Shown: positions 33,698 through 42,463 of the stretch, piece after piece
How positions within the stretch are numbered: position 1 is the stretch's first letter
Layout: every line of letters starts with the position of its first letter
Source: VBCG01 sp044226535
GTDB taxonomy: Bacteria > Pseudomonadota > Gammaproteobacteria > Burkholderiales > Casimicrobiaceae
DNA: 64,000 nucleotides
NCBI GenBank assembly: GCA_044226535.1
Contig: JBGAGT010000010.1
Coordinates: 1 to 64,000 of the forward strand
Direction: 5' to 3'
Made by a program: the position numbers and the translations under genes
The notes under the pieces: generated by a model
The model's input: the letters and a program-made list of their open reading frames with translations, nothing else
The model's database searches: none
What the model was told of the DNA's origin: nothing

Positions 33698-34123
33698 ATG
33701 TTCAACCCTTCGCGCGACGAGGCGCGGCGCTTCCTGGTCGACGCCTGGCAGAAGTACCGGGCCTCGCAGCCGCTGTCCGACCTCGAGGCGATCGTCGCGC
33801 GCATCGTCGCGCAGCACCCCGAGTACCACGCGGTGCTCGAGTCGCCCGAGCGCCACGCCCACCGCGACTACGCGCCCGAGGGCGGCGAGACCAATCCCTT
33901 CCTGCACCTGTCGCTGCACCTCGCCGTCGCCGAGCAGCTGGCCATCGACCAGCCGCCGGGCATCCGCGCGGCGTTCGAGCGCATCCGCGACGCGCGCGGC
34001 GACGAGCACGCCGCGCTGCACGCCTTGATCGAGTGCCTCGCCGAGACGGTGTGGCAGGCGCAGCGCGCGGGCACGGCGCCCGACGCCGCGACCTACCTCG
34101 GCTGCCTCGCCCGGCAGCACTGA
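33698..34123 (+). CDS. DUF1841 family protein
   Basis: A 141-residue protein of the DUF1841 family. Recognisable parts are the N-terminal FNPSRDEARRFLVDAW, the central ETNPFLHLSLHLAVAEQL and LIECLAETVWQAQR near the C-terminus. It is soluble and helical. No reaction is known. It follows nth by 15 bp and appears to end that operon. Confidence 0.9.
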   Translation: MFNPSRDEARRFLVDAWQKYRASQPLSDLEAIVARIVAQHPEYHAVLESPERHAHRDYAPEGGETNPFLHLSLHLAVAEQLAIDQPPGIRAAFERIRDARGDEHAALHALIECLAETVWQAQRAGTAPDAATYLGCLARQH

Positions 34124-34194
34124 TCTGCAGGCCCGGCGCAACCGCGCCGCAGGCCCTGCGGCACCGGCCCGCACACTCGGTGGCCGCGGCCGCG

Positions 34195-34222
34195 AAAAAC
34201 AAAAGGCGCCCGAAGGCGCCCT
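34195..34222 (-). terminator. Intrinsic terminator of the cytochrome c pair
   Basis: Read on the minus strand, GGCGCC, loop TTCG, GGCGCC, followed by a T-rich tail (TTTTGTTTTT). It lies 28 bp past the stop of the downstream cytochrome c gene. Confidence 0.8.
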
Positions 34223-34249
34223 CTTGCGTGACCGGTACTCGTGCGCCGG

Positions 34250-34579
34250 TCAGTGCTTGTCGTGCACCGCCGGGGGCTGCGAGGCGAAGTAGGCCGCGAG
34301 GTTCTCGATGTCGGCTTCCGACAGCGACGCCGCGAACGGCTGCATGATGGCGTTCTTGCGTGCACCCGACTTGTAGTCGCGCAGCGCCTTGGCGAGGTAG
34401 TCGGGGTGCTGGCCTGCGAGCCGCGGGTAGTCCGGCACCGTGCTGTTGCCGCTGGCGCCATGGCAGGCCTGGCACACGCCCTCGACGATCTTCCTGGCCG
34501 CGGCCAGGTCCTGCGCGAAGGCGGGGGCCGACGCGAACGCGAGCAGCGCCGCCCACGAAACGATCCGGTTGCGCATCAT
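34250..34579 (-). CDS. Periplasmic cytochrome c, class I (cytochrome c4-like half)
   Basis: A 109-residue exported monohaem cytochrome. A signal peptide (about 1-22, AFAQ) is followed by the haem site CQACH (36-40) and a distal Met in NAIMQPFA (about 79). It resembles one half of a dihaem cytochrome c4. The start overlaps the upstream cytochrome gene by 4 bp, so the pair are coupled and probably coproduced electron carriers of the respiratory chain. It ends in an intrinsic terminator. Confidence 0.92.
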   Translation of the reverse strand: MMRNRIVSWAALLAFASAPAFAQDLAAARKIVEGVCQACHGASGNSTVPDYPRLAGQHPDYLAKALRDYKSGARKNAIMQPFAASLSEADIENLAAYFASQPPAVHDKH

Positions 34580-34929
34580 TTGCCCGCCGCCGGCGCAGCC
34601 GCGCCCGCGTCTCCGTAGTAGGCCGCGAGGTCGGCGATGTCCTGGTCGGTGAGGGTGGCCGTGATGCCGCGCATCGACGGGTGCACGCGCTCGCCGCTGC
34701 GGTATTCCTGCAGCGCCTTGGCGATGTAGGCGGGATGCTGCCCGCCCAGCATCGGCACGGAATAGACCTCGGGATACGCGGTGCGCCAGCCCGGGACGCC
34801 GTGGCAGCCCTGGCACATCCGGGTGAGTTCCTTGCCGCGCGCGGCATTGCCGGCCTGAGCGGGCGCCTGCGCGAGGGCCGTGGCCGAGACGCTTGCGACG
34901 AGCGCGGCCAGCATTGTTGTTCTGATCAT
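34576..34929 (-). CDS. Periplasmic cytochrome c, class I
   Basis: A 117-residue exported monohaem cytochrome. A signal peptide (about 1-21, ALAQ) is followed by haem motif CQGCH (39-43) and the Met-bearing loop RVHPSMRGI (about 86). The sequence is related to, but distinct from, the coupled gene downstream. Each looks like a separate domain of a c4-type carrier; a split dihaem arrangement is one reading. It starts at the ATG at 34929. Confidence 0.9.
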   Translation of the reverse strand: MIRTTMLAALVASVSATALAQAPAQAGNAARGKELTRMCQGCHGVPGWRTAYPEVYSVPMLGGQHPAYIAKALQEYRSGERVHPSMRGITATLTDQDIADLAAYYGDAGAAAPAAGK

Positions 34930-35044
34930 GCGAATCGGGAGTGAATCGTTGGAGGGGGCGGCGCGAGGCCCCTCCCCGGGGTGCCGCGCGAAAAATCCTT
35001 GAAATTCTAAGCTTTTTGACGCCCTGCGGTCAATCGAGCCGCGC

Positions 35045-35368
35045 TCAGCGCTCGAGGAACTTGAGCTTGTCCTGCACGTCCTTCCACTCGTCTGCGTCGG
35101 CTGGCGCGGGCTTGCGCTCGATGATGGGCTTCCACAGCTTGGCGAGCTCGGCGTTGATCGCCTTGAAACCCTCCTGCTCCGGCGGCACGTCATCCTCGGC
35201 GTAGATCGCCTCGACGGGGCATTCGGCGACGCACAGCGTGCAATCGATGCACTCGTCCGGGTCGATCACCAGGAAATTGGGGCCTTCGCGGAAGCAGTCG
35301 ACCGGGCAGACATCGACGCAGTCTGTGTACTTGCAGCGAATGCAGCTTTCGGTGACGACGTAGGCCAT
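35045..35368 (-). CDS. fdxA: Ferredoxin FdxA (7Fe type)
   Basis: A 107-residue bacterial ferredoxin with two cluster sites: a 3Fe-4S/4Fe-4S pattern in CIRCKYTDCVDVCPVDC (about 9-25) and CIDCTLCVAECP (about 40-51). The C-terminal extension with WKPIIERK is typical of FdxA/FdI proteins. It is a small cytoplasmic electron carrier. It is divergent from trxA, with about 266 bp between the start codons. Confidence 0.93.
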   Translation of the reverse strand: MAYVVTESCIRCKYTDCVDVCPVDCFREGPNFLVIDPDECIDCTLCVAECPVEAIYAEDDVPPEQEGFKAINAELAKLWKPIIERKPAPADADEWKDVQDKLKFLER

Positions 35369-35528
35369 CGGTGCGCGGGGGCGATGCGGTGGAAGGGCCT
35401 TGAATTTTAGCAGATGCCGCCCCACCTCCCTCCGCCAGGCCATCGCTTGCCACCGGCCGGCAACTTGGGCTACCGTTCGACCACTCGCCGCGAACCACGC
35501 GGCAACGTGACATCTGCGCGACCATTGC

Positions 35529-35620
35529 GCGACAACCGCGGGGGACCACCCCGCCCCATCGACAACCGCGGGCGGCGACCGCCGCCCCATCGACGACCAG
35601 CGGGCGGTCGCGGCCGCCCC
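35529..35620. repeat. Three imperfect 31-bp hairpin units upstream of trxA
   Basis: Units at 35529-35558, 35559-35589 and 35590-35620 each begin CGACAACC (or CGACGACC) and contain a GC-rich hairpin. The arms differ between units but still pair: GCGGGG/CCCCGC, GGGCGGC/GCCGCCC and GGGCGG/CCGCCC. They end 14 bp before the trxA start codon, so they may lie in its leader. Confidence 0.7.
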
Positions 35621-35634
35621 TCGAGGACCCCCAC

Positions 35635-35979
35635 ATGACGCAGGCAGCCACCCACACCCATGCCATCAAGCACGTTTCCGACGCCACGTTCGAGAAGGAC
35701 GTGATCAACGCGGGCACGCCCGTGCTCGTCGACTTCTGGGCCGAGTGGTGCGGCCCCTGCAAGATGTTCGCGCCGATCCTCGACGAGATCGCCCGCGAGT
35801 ACGACGGCAAGATCACCATCGCCAAGATGGACATCGACGCCAATCCCGCGACGCCCGTCAAGTACGGCATCCGCGGCATCCCGACGGTGATCCTGTACAA
35901 GGGCGGCCAGGCGCAGGCGCAAAAAGTGGGCGCGCTGTCCAAAAGCCAGTTGACGGCGTTCCTTGACAGCCACCTCTAA
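35635..35979 (+). CDS. trxA: Thioredoxin
   Basis: A 114-residue thioredoxin with the active site WCGPC (in FWAEWCGPCKMF), the conserved buried Asp in LVDFWAEW, and the cis-Pro in GIPTVILY. It reduces protein disulphides in the cytoplasm. An N-terminal extension of about eight residues (THTHA) is unremarkable. It lies between the hairpin repeats and rho, the usual trxA-rho order of proteobacteria. Confidence 0.96.
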   Translation: MTQAATHTHAIKHVSDATFEKDVINAGTPVLVDFWAEWCGPCKMFAPILDEIAREYDGKITIAKMDIDANPATPVKYGIRGIPTVILYKGGQAQAQKVGALSKSQLTAFLDSHL

Positions 35980-36214
35980 GCCGGTTAGCCTCCCGTCCCG
36001 ATCCCTCGTGCGGGCCCCACCCGGGCCTGCACGACGATGAAAACAGGGCCCGCAAACCTCGCGGAGCCCCTCCCCCGAACCCTTAAGAAGCCAGCAGCCC
36101 GCGCGCGCCGCGCCGTATTCACGCAGCATTCGCGTCCTTCCCACGCAGCGGCCGCCGCGCGCCGCCCCCCCGTCCTCCCGCCCACGCGAAACCCGCTTTC
36201 GCGCCATCCGCACC

Positions 36215-37474
36215 ATGCATCTGTCCGAACTCAAAGCCAAACACGTCTCCGAGCTGCTCGACATCGCCAACACGATGGAAATCGAGGGCGCCAACCGCAT
36301 GCGCAAGCACGACCTCATCTTCGCGCTCCTCAAGAGCCAGGCGAAGAAGGGGGAAAGCATCTTCGGCGAGGGCGTGCTCGAAGTCCTCCCCGACGGCTTC
36401 GGCTTCCTGCGCGCCCCCGACACCAGCTACCTCGCGGGCACCGACGACATCTACATCTCGCCGTCGCAGATCCGCCGCTTCAACCTGCACACCGGCGACA
36501 CCATCGAGGGCGAGATCCGCACGCCCAAGGAAGGCGAGCGCTACTTCGCGCTGGTCAAGGTCGACCGCGTCAACGGCGAGCCGCCCGAGGCCGCCAAGAA
36601 CAAGATCCTGTTCGAGAACCTCACGCCGCTCTTCCCCGACGAGCCGATGGTGCTCGAGCGCGACATCAAGGCCGAGGAGAACATCACCGGCCGCGTGATC
36701 GACATCATCGCGCCCATCGGCAAGGGCCAGCGCGGCCTGCTGGTCGCCAGCCCCAAGTCCGGCAAGACGGTGATGCTGCAGCACATCGCGCACTCGATCG
36801 CCGCCAACCATCCCGAGTGCGTGCTGATCGTGCTCTTGATCGACGAGCGCCCCGAGGAAGTGACGGAAATGCAGCGCACCGTGCGCGGCGAGGTGGTCGC
36901 CTCGACCTTCGACGAGCCCGCCACGCGCCACGTGCAGGTCGCCGAGATGGTGATCGAGAAGGCCAAGCGCCTCGTCGAGCACAAGAAGGACGTGGTGATC
37001 CTGCTCGACTCGATCACCCGCCTCGCCCGCGCCTACAACACCGTGGTACCGGCCTCCGGCAAGGTGCTGACGGGCGGTGTGGACGCCAATGCGCTGCAGC
37101 GGCCGAAGCGCTTCTTCGGCGCGGCGCGCAACATCGAGGAAGGCGGCTCGCTGACCATCATCGCCACCGCCCTGATCGACACCGGCTCGCGCATGGACGA
37201 CGTGATCTACGAGGAGTTCAAGGGCACGGGCAACATGGAAATCCACCTCGACCGCCGCATGGCCGAGAAGCGCACCTACCCCGCGATCAACGTCAACCGC
37301 TCGGGCACGCGCAAGGAAGAGATGCTGCTCAAGCCCGAGGTACTGCAGAAGGTGTGGGTGCTGCGCAAGGTGCTCTACCCGATGGACGACCTCGAGGCGA
37401 CCGAGTTCCTGGTCGACAAGGTCCGCGCCACCAAGACCAACGCCGAGTTCTTCGACTCGATGCGCAGGGGCTGA
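36215..37474 (+). CDS. rho: Transcription termination factor Rho
   Basis: A 419-residue Rho ATP-dependent RNA translocase. The N-terminal RNA-binding domain (ELKAKHVSELLDIANTM, then DGFGFLRAPDTSYL) is followed by the P-loop SPKSGKTV (179-186), Walker B region VVILLDSITRLARAYN and the Q/R-loop area. It terminates untranslated transcripts as a hexamer. The 235-bp upstream spacer probably carries a leader; rho is often autoregulated, but I see no specific signal. A dispersed repeat starts 15 bp after the stop. Confidence 0.97.
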   Translation: MHLSELKAKHVSELLDIANTMEIEGANRMRKHDLIFALLKSQAKKGESIFGEGVLEVLPDGFGFLRAPDTSYLAGTDDIYISPSQIRRFNLHTGDTIEGEIRTPKEGERYFALVKVDRVNGEPPEAAKNKILFENLTPLFPDEPMVLERDIKAEENITGRVIDIIAPIGKGQRGLLVASPKSGKTVMLQHIAHSIAANHPECVLIVLLIDERPEEVTEMQRTVRGEVVASTFDEPATRHVQVAEMVIEKAKRLVEHKKDVVILLDSITRLARAYNTVVPASGKVLTGGVDANALQRPKRFFGAARNIEEGGSLTIIATALIDTGSRMDDVIYEEFKGTGNMEIHLDRRMAEKRTYPAINVNRSGTRKEEMLLKPEVLQKVWVLRKVLYPMDDLEATEFLVDKVRATKTNAEFFDSMRRG

Positions 37475-37489
37475 GGCCCAGGCTGCCCC

Positions 37490-37594
37490 GTCATCCCCGC
37501 GAAAGCGGGGACCCAAGCTGGGATTCCCGCGCGTGCCGCCGTTACCCCGGCATGCGGGGACCCACGGCAGGATTCCCGCTTTCGCGGGAATGAC
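37490..37594. repeat. Dispersed hairpin repeat, inverted pair
   Basis: A forward copy (GTCATCCCCGCGAAAG, GAAA loop) at 37490 and an inverted copy ending at 37594, with a decayed third copy between them (GTTACCCCGGCATGCGGGG). The cluster lies directly after rho and before the DUF1059 gene. Confidence 0.9.
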
Positions 37595-37708
37595 GGAGGG
37601 GTGAGCGCAACGGCGGCCGTACGCAGGCCTGCGTATTGGCGACAGGGGGCGGGGCCGCCCATAGTGCATCCCGCGCCCAACGCCGGGCGTATCCGCACGG
37701 AGGCCCCC

Positions 37709-37903
37709 ATGACCCGCCACTACATCGATTGCCGCCAGGTCCCCGGCGACAGCGGCTGCACGGTCGCGATCTCGGCCGACTCGGCCGAGGAACTGGTCGA
37801 CGCCGCCGCCGACCATGCCGTCAAGGTGCACAAGCACGCCGACGGCCCCGAGCTGCGCGAGACCATCCGGACCATGATCAAGCAGGGAACGCCGCCGGCC
37901 TGA
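37709..37903 (+). CDS. DUF1059 family small protein
   Basis: A 64-residue protein with the DUF1059 pattern: a Cys near the N-terminus (YIDCRQVPGDSGC), SAEELVDAAADHAVKVHKH, then a charged C-terminus. The family consists of short proteins of unknown function, often near stress or redox genes. The ATG at 37709 has a GGAGG site. It lies alone between rho and rpmE. Confidence 0.75.
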   Translation: MTRHYIDCRQVPGDSGCTVAISADSAEELVDAAADHAVKVHKHADGPELRETIRTMIKQGTPPA

Positions 37904-37980
37904 TCAAAAATACTGCATTAAATCAGCAGCTTGCAGCGCAACCTCGGCGCGCGCTTTAACCGCGGGACGGTGCCCCAACC

Positions 37981-38009
37981 TTGCCTATCGACGGCTGTTC
38001 TGGCATAAT
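37981..38009 (+). promoter_or_regulatory. Sigma-70 promoter of rpmE
   Basis: TTGCCT (37981-37986), a 17-nt spacer, and CATAAT (38004-38009). It lies 67 bp before the rpmE start. It is one of the clearest plus-strand promoters in the window. Confidence 0.7.
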
Positions 38010-38075
38010 TCCGGATTCGGTCGCCGCGACACCGGCATTCGCCCGGCGCCGCAACCCCGACCCCGCGAGACGCTC

Positions 38076-38297
38076 ATGAAATCCGACATCCACCCGAAGT
38101 ACGACGAGGTCCAGGTCAGCTGCAGCTGCGGCAACACGTTCGCCACCCGCTCGACGGTGGGCAAGCCGCTGCACGTCGAAGTCTGCTCGTCGTGCCACCC
38201 GTTCTATACCGGCAAGCAGAAGGTTGTCGACACCGCCGGCCGCATCGACAAGTTCCGCCAGCGCTACGGCAACAAGCGCGCGAACGCCTCGGCCTGA
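38076..38297 (+). CDS. rpmE: 50S ribosomal protein L31
   Basis: A 73-residue L31 of the zinc-binding form. The four Cys/His ligands are visible in SCSCGNTF (16-18) and CSSCHPF (37-40). Its stop is followed within 25 bp by an intrinsic terminator. It has its own promoter and lies between DUF1059 and the GT39 gene. Confidence 0.95.
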   Translation: MKSDIHPKYDEVQVSCSCGNTFATRSTVGKPLHVEVCSSCHPFYTGKQKVVDTAGRIDKFRQRYGNKRANASA

Positions 38298-38318
38298 CGC
38301 TTCGTCGCACCGCACTGA

Positions 38319-38344
38319 AAAGGCAGCTTCGGCTGCCTTTTTTG
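38319..38344 (+). terminator. Intrinsic terminator of rpmE
   Basis: AAGGCAGC, loop TTCG, GCTGCCTT, followed by a run of T (TTTTTT). It lies 22 bp past the rpmE stop. Confidence 0.88.
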
Positions 38345-38410
38345 TTCGCACGGGACCTGCCAACCGGTCCCGCTTAGCTTCCGCAGCGCTTTTATCGGAA
38401 AATCCGAGCC

Positions 38411-40162
38411 GTGCTCGCGCCCCGCCCCCGCATCGAGGAACCCGTCGACCCGAGCCTGGTATCGCCCTCGGGGCCCTGGCGCGCGTGGAAGCAGCTCGGG
38501 CTGCTGCTGCTCTGCGCGGCCTGGATCGCGCTCGGGCTGGGGGGCCACGACCCCTGGAAGACCGAGGATGCGGTCACCTTCAGCATCGCCACCGACATGC
38601 ACAAGCGCAACGACATCGTCGCGCCGGTGCTGCTCGGCGAGGCACGCTTCGAGCACGGCGTGCTGGTGCCCGGCCTCGCGGCGCTGGGCGAGCGGCTGTT
38701 CTCGCCGCCCTTGAGCGCCCACAGCGCCGCGCGCGTCGCCATCGGCTTCCTGCTGGTGCTCTCCCTGCTGTTCACCTCGCTCGCCTCGCGCGAGCTCAAC
38801 GGGCGTGCCTTCCGCTGGCTGCCGGTGCTGCTGCTGGTCGGCTCGGTCGGGTTCTTCGACCGCGCGCACGCCCTCGCCGCCGACGCCGGCACCACGCTCG
38901 CAGTGGCCGTCGCGCTGTACGGCTTCGCGCTGGCGCTGCGCGCGCCCATCGGCGGTGGCGTGGTGGTCGGCATCGGCGCCGCGCTGGGGTTCTTCTCGCG
39001 GGGCTTCGAAGTCCCGCTGTGGATCGGCGTCACCGCGCTGATGATGCCGCTGGCCGGCGCGACCTGGCGCGCGCGCGGCTTCGCGGCGACCGCGGGCATC
39101 GCCATCGCCGTGGCCGCGGTGCTGGGCGCGACCTGGCCTTTCGCGATGTACATGCGCGACGCCGACCTCTACGCCAACTGGCGCGCCTCGGAGACGCTCG
39201 CGCGCTACGCGGGCTGGCTGGGCGACCCCGACGACTTCGTGCCCTCGTACGCGCTCAAGAACCTGCTGTGGTTCGCCTGGCCCGCGCTGCCGCTCGCGCT
39301 GTGGACGCTGTGGATCCGCGCACGCGGCTTCAACGGCGGGCTCGCACGCCCCGGCGTGCTGCTGCCCGCGGTGTTCGCGGCGGTGATCCTCGCCGGGCTC
39401 GTCGCCATGCGCGACCCCACGCTCATCCGCATGATGCCGCTGCTGGTGCCGCTGGCCGTGCTCGCCTCGCTCGAGGTCGACACGCTGCCGCGCAGCGTGT
39501 CGGGCGCGCTCGACTGGTTCGGCATCCTCACCTTCGGGCTCCTCGCGACGCTGCTGTGGTTCCTGTGGGTCGACGCCTACTTCAACAGCATGTCGCCGGC
39601 CGTCGCGCGCTTTTTCCGCGACACCGAGTTCGGCTACCGCCCCTCGTTCAAGCTCTGGGCGGTGCTCGCGGCGCTGTTCCTGACGGTGCTGTGGATCGCG
39701 CTGGTGCGTCCCGCGCGCAAGTCCAACCGGCGCGCGCTGCTCAACTGGACGGCGGGGATCGTGCTGGTATGGGGCCTGTACTCGACCATCTGGCTGCCCT
39801 ACCTCGATTCGCGGCGCAGCTACCGCTCGATGGCGACCGACCTCGCGCCGCACCTGCCCTCTGCGCGCCTGCCGGTGACGGAGCCGGGCTCGCCACCGGC
39901 GACGGGCGCGGTGGCGCCGCCCCCGGGCAGTTGCGTGATCGCGCGCAACTTGGGCGACGCGCAGCGCGCGCTGCTCAACTACTTCACCGGCCTCGTCACC
40001 GTCGCCGAAGGCACGCCGGCGGCCGCGCGCTGCGACCTGATGCTGGTGCAGTACGGTCGCGCCTACCCCGACCGCCTGCCCGGCTGGACCACGCTCTGGG
40101 AAGGCCAGCGCCGCGGCGACGACACCGAGCACTTCGCGCTGTACCGCAGGGACCCCTCATGA
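38411..40162 (+). CDS. GT39/ArnT-like membrane glycosyltransferase
   Basis: A 583-residue integral membrane protein. It has about 10-12 helices and the PMT/ArnT-type motif of the first periplasmic loop (HDPWKTEDAVTFSIATDM), which has acidic residues and is followed by an Arg-bearing loop. The C-terminal about 150 residues form a periplasmic-type domain. Such enzymes transfer a sugar from a lipid carrier to lipid A, protein or a glycan; the substrate is not deducible. The start is the GTG at 38411. Its stop overlaps the obgE start (ATGA), which is unusual for obgE, commonly preceded by rplU-rpmA. Confidence 0.85.
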   Translation: MLAPRPRIEEPVDPSLVSPSGPWRAWKQLGLLLLCAAWIALGLGGHDPWKTEDAVTFSIATDMHKRNDIVAPVLLGEARFEHGVLVPGLAALGERLFSPPLSAHSAARVAIGFLLVLSLLFTSLASRELNGRAFRWLPVLLLVGSVGFFDRAHALAADAGTTLAVAVALYGFALALRAPIGGGVVVGIGAALGFFSRGFEVPLWIGVTALMMPLAGATWRARGFAATAGIAIAVAAVLGATWPFAMYMRDADLYANWRASETLARYAGWLGDPDDFVPSYALKNLLWFAWPALPLALWTLWIRARGFNGGLARPGVLLPAVFAAVILAGLVAMRDPTLIRMMPLLVPLAVLASLEVDTLPRSVSGALDWFGILTFGLLATLLWFLWVDAYFNSMSPAVARFFRDTEFGYRPSFKLWAVLAALFLTVLWIALVRPARKSNRRALLNWTAGIVLVWGLYSTIWLPYLDSRRSYRSMATDLAPHLPSARLPVTEPGSPPATGAVAPPPGSCVIARNLGDAQRALLNYFTGLVTVAEGTPAAARCDLMLVQYGRAYPDRLPGWTTLWEGQRRGDDTEHFALYRRDPS

Positions 40163-41343
40163 AGTTCTTCGACGAAGCGCTGATCGAGGTGCACGGCGGC
40201 GACGGCGGCAACGGTGCCGTTTCGTTCCGCCGCGAGAAGTACGTGCCGCGCGGCGGACCCGACGGCGGCGACGGCGGCCGCGGCGGCAGCATCGTCGCGG
40301 TGGCCGACCGCAACATCAACACGCTGATCGACTACCGCTACGCGCGCATCCATCGCGCGGGGCGCGGCGAGAACGGCCACGGCGCCGACCGCTACGGCCG
40401 CGGCGCGGAGGACGTCGTGCTGCGCATGCCGGTGGGCACGATCATCGCCGACGCGGAGAGCGGGGAGCGCATCGCCGACCTCGCGCGCGACGGCGACCGG
40501 GCGCTGCTCGCGCGCGGCGGCCGCGGGGGCCTCGGCAACCTCCACTTCAAGTCGAGCACCAACCGCGCGCCGCGCAAGGCCACGCCCGGCGAGGAGGGCC
40601 AGTCGCGGAAGCTGCGGCTCGAGCTGCGCGTGCTGGCCGACGTCGGGCTCGCCGGCATGCCCAACGCCGGCAAGTCGACGCTGGTGCGCGCGGTGTCGGC
40701 GGCGCGGCCCAAGGTCGCCGATTACCCCTTCACCACGCTCGCGCCCTCGCTCGGCGTGGTGCGCAGCGACGCCAACCGCTCGTTCGTCATCGCCGACATC
40801 CCGGGGCTGATCGAGGGTGCCTCCGAAGGCGCGGGCCTCGGCCACCGCTTCCTGCGCCACCTCGCGCGCACGCGGCTCCTGCTGCAGGTCGTCGACATCG
40901 CGCCGCTCGACCCCGAGGCCGACCCCGTCGCCGACGCGCGCGCCATCGCGCGCGAGCTCGAGCGCTACGACCCGGCGCTCGCCGCCAAGCCGCGCTGGCT
41001 CGTCGTCAACAAGATCGACCTCCTGCCCGGGGACGAGCGCGAGGGTGCCGTCAAGGCCTTCGCCAAGTCGCTGCGCTGGAAGGGGCCCGTGTTCGCGGTG
41101 TCCGCCGCCAGCGGCGAAGGCATCCGCGCCCTGATCCTCGCGATCCAGGAGTGGCTCGACGCGCACCCGGCGCCCGCGCCCGCGCCGCTCACGCTCGACG
41201 ACGACGATTCGCCCCCCGCCGCGGTGGTGACGTCGGAGCTTCCCGCCGAGGACGGCGGCGCCCCGCTGCGGGTGCTGCGCCCGCAACCGGTGACGGCGCG
41301 CCGCGTGCGCCGCCGGAGCACGCCCGAAGGCGAGGACGGCTGA
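40159..41343 (+). CDS. obgE: Obg family GTPase
   Basis: A 394-residue Obg GTPase that acts in late 50S assembly and the stress response. The Gly-rich Obg fold (VHGGDGGNGAVSFRREKYVP, about 12-31) is followed by the G domain: G1 GMPNAGKST, G3 DIPGLIEGA and G4 NKID. The C-terminal region is acidic and poorly conserved. Its start overlaps the GT39 stop, and proB follows 1 bp after its stop, the normal obgE-proB order. Confidence 0.97.
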   Translation: MKFFDEALIEVHGGDGGNGAVSFRREKYVPRGGPDGGDGGRGGSIVAVADRNINTLIDYRYARIHRAGRGENGHGADRYGRGAEDVVLRMPVGTIIADAESGERIADLARDGDRALLARGGRGGLGNLHFKSSTNRAPRKATPGEEGQSRKLRLELRVLADVGLAGMPNAGKSTLVRAVSAARPKVADYPFTTLAPSLGVVRSDANRSFVIADIPGLIEGASEGAGLGHRFLRHLARTRLLLQVVDIAPLDPEADPVADARAIARELERYDPALAAKPRWLVVNKIDLLPGDEREGAVKAFAKSLRWKGPVFAVSAASGEGIRALILAIQEWLDAHPAPAPAPLTLDDDDSPPAAVVTSELPAEDGGAPLRVLRPQPVTARRVRRRSTPEGEDG

Positions 41344-41344
41344 C

Positions 41345-42463
41345 GTGGCATCGCTCGCCGGCAACGCACGCCGCATGGTGGTCAAGATCGGCTCCAGCCT
41401 CATCACCGACGAAGGCCGCGGCCTCGACCACGAGGCGATCGCGCGCTGGTCGGCGCAGATCGCGGCGCTGTGCGCGGAAGGTCGCGAGCTGGTGCTGGTG
41501 AGCTCCGGCGCGATCGCCGCGGGCATGCAACGCCTGGGCTGGACACGGCGCCCGCAGGCGATCCACGAGCAGCAGGCCGCCGCGGCGGTGGGGCAGATGG
41601 GCCTGGTCGAGGCCTGGGAGAAGGCCTTCGCGCCGCACGCGCTGATCGCCGCGCAGGTCCTGCTCACCCACGAGGACCTCGCCGACCGCCGGCGCTACCT
41701 CAACGCGCGCTCGACGCTGCGCACGCTGATCGCGCTGCGCGCGGTGCCCATCATCAACGAGAACGACACGGTGACCACCGACGAGATCCGCGTCGGCGAC
41801 AACGACACGCTGGGCGCGCTGGTGGCCAACCTGATCGAGGCCGACGTGCTGGTGCTGCTCACCGACCAGGCGGGCCTCTACACCGCGGACCCGCGCAAGG
41901 ACGCGTCGGCGCGCTTCGTGCACGAGGCGCGCGCCGGCGACGCCGCGCTCGAGTCGATGGCGGGCGGCGCGGGCAGCGAGATCGGCCGCGGCGGCATGCT
42001 CACCAAGGTGCTCGCCGCCAAGCGCGCGTCGCGCTCGGGCGCGCACACCATCATCGCCTCGGGCCGCGAGGAGAACGTGCTGGCGCGGCTCGCCGCCGGC
42101 GAGGCCATCGGCACGCACATCGTCGCCGACGTCCCCGCGCTGGCCGCGCGCAAGCAGTGGCTGGCCGCGCACGTGCAGATCGCCGGGCGCGTCACGCTCG
42201 ACGAGGGCGCCGTGCGCGCGCTGACGCGCGACGGCAAGAGCCTGCTGCCCATCGGCGTGGTGGCGGTATCGGGCGGGTTCGAGCGCGGCGAGGTGGTGGG
42301 CTGCTTCGCGCCCGACGGCCTCGAGGTCGCGCGCGGCCTCGTCAACTACAGCGCCGAGGACGCCGCGCGCATCGCGCGCCGCGCCTCGAGCGAGATCGGC
42401 GCCATCCTGGGCTACGTCGACGAGCCCGAGCTCATCCACCGCGACAACCTGGTGCTGCTCTAG
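41345..42463 (+). CDS. proB: Glutamate 5-kinase
   Basis: A 372-residue ProB, the first enzyme of proline synthesis. An amino acid kinase domain (MVVKIGSSLIT, LVSSGAIAAGM, NENDTV) spans about residues 1-255. A C-terminal PUA domain follows (GRVTLDEGAVRALTRDGKSLLPIGV). The start is the GTG at 41345, one base after the obgE stop. Its stop shares CTAG with the convergent rppH. Confidence 0.96.
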   Translation: MASLAGNARRMVVKIGSSLITDEGRGLDHEAIARWSAQIAALCAEGRELVLVSSGAIAAGMQRLGWTRRPQAIHEQQAAAAVGQMGLVEAWEKAFAPHALIAAQVLLTHEDLADRRRYLNARSTLRTLIALRAVPIINENDTVTTDEIRVGDNDTLGALVANLIEADVLVLLTDQAGLYTADPRKDASARFVHEARAGDAALESMAGGAGSEIGRGGMLTKVLAAKRASRSGAHTIIASGREENVLARLAAGEAIGTHIVADVPALAARKQWLAAHVQIAGRVTLDEGAVRALTRDGKSLLPIGVVAVSGGFERGEVVGCFAPDGLEVARGLVNYSAEDAARIARRASSEIGAILGYVDEPELIHRDNLVLL

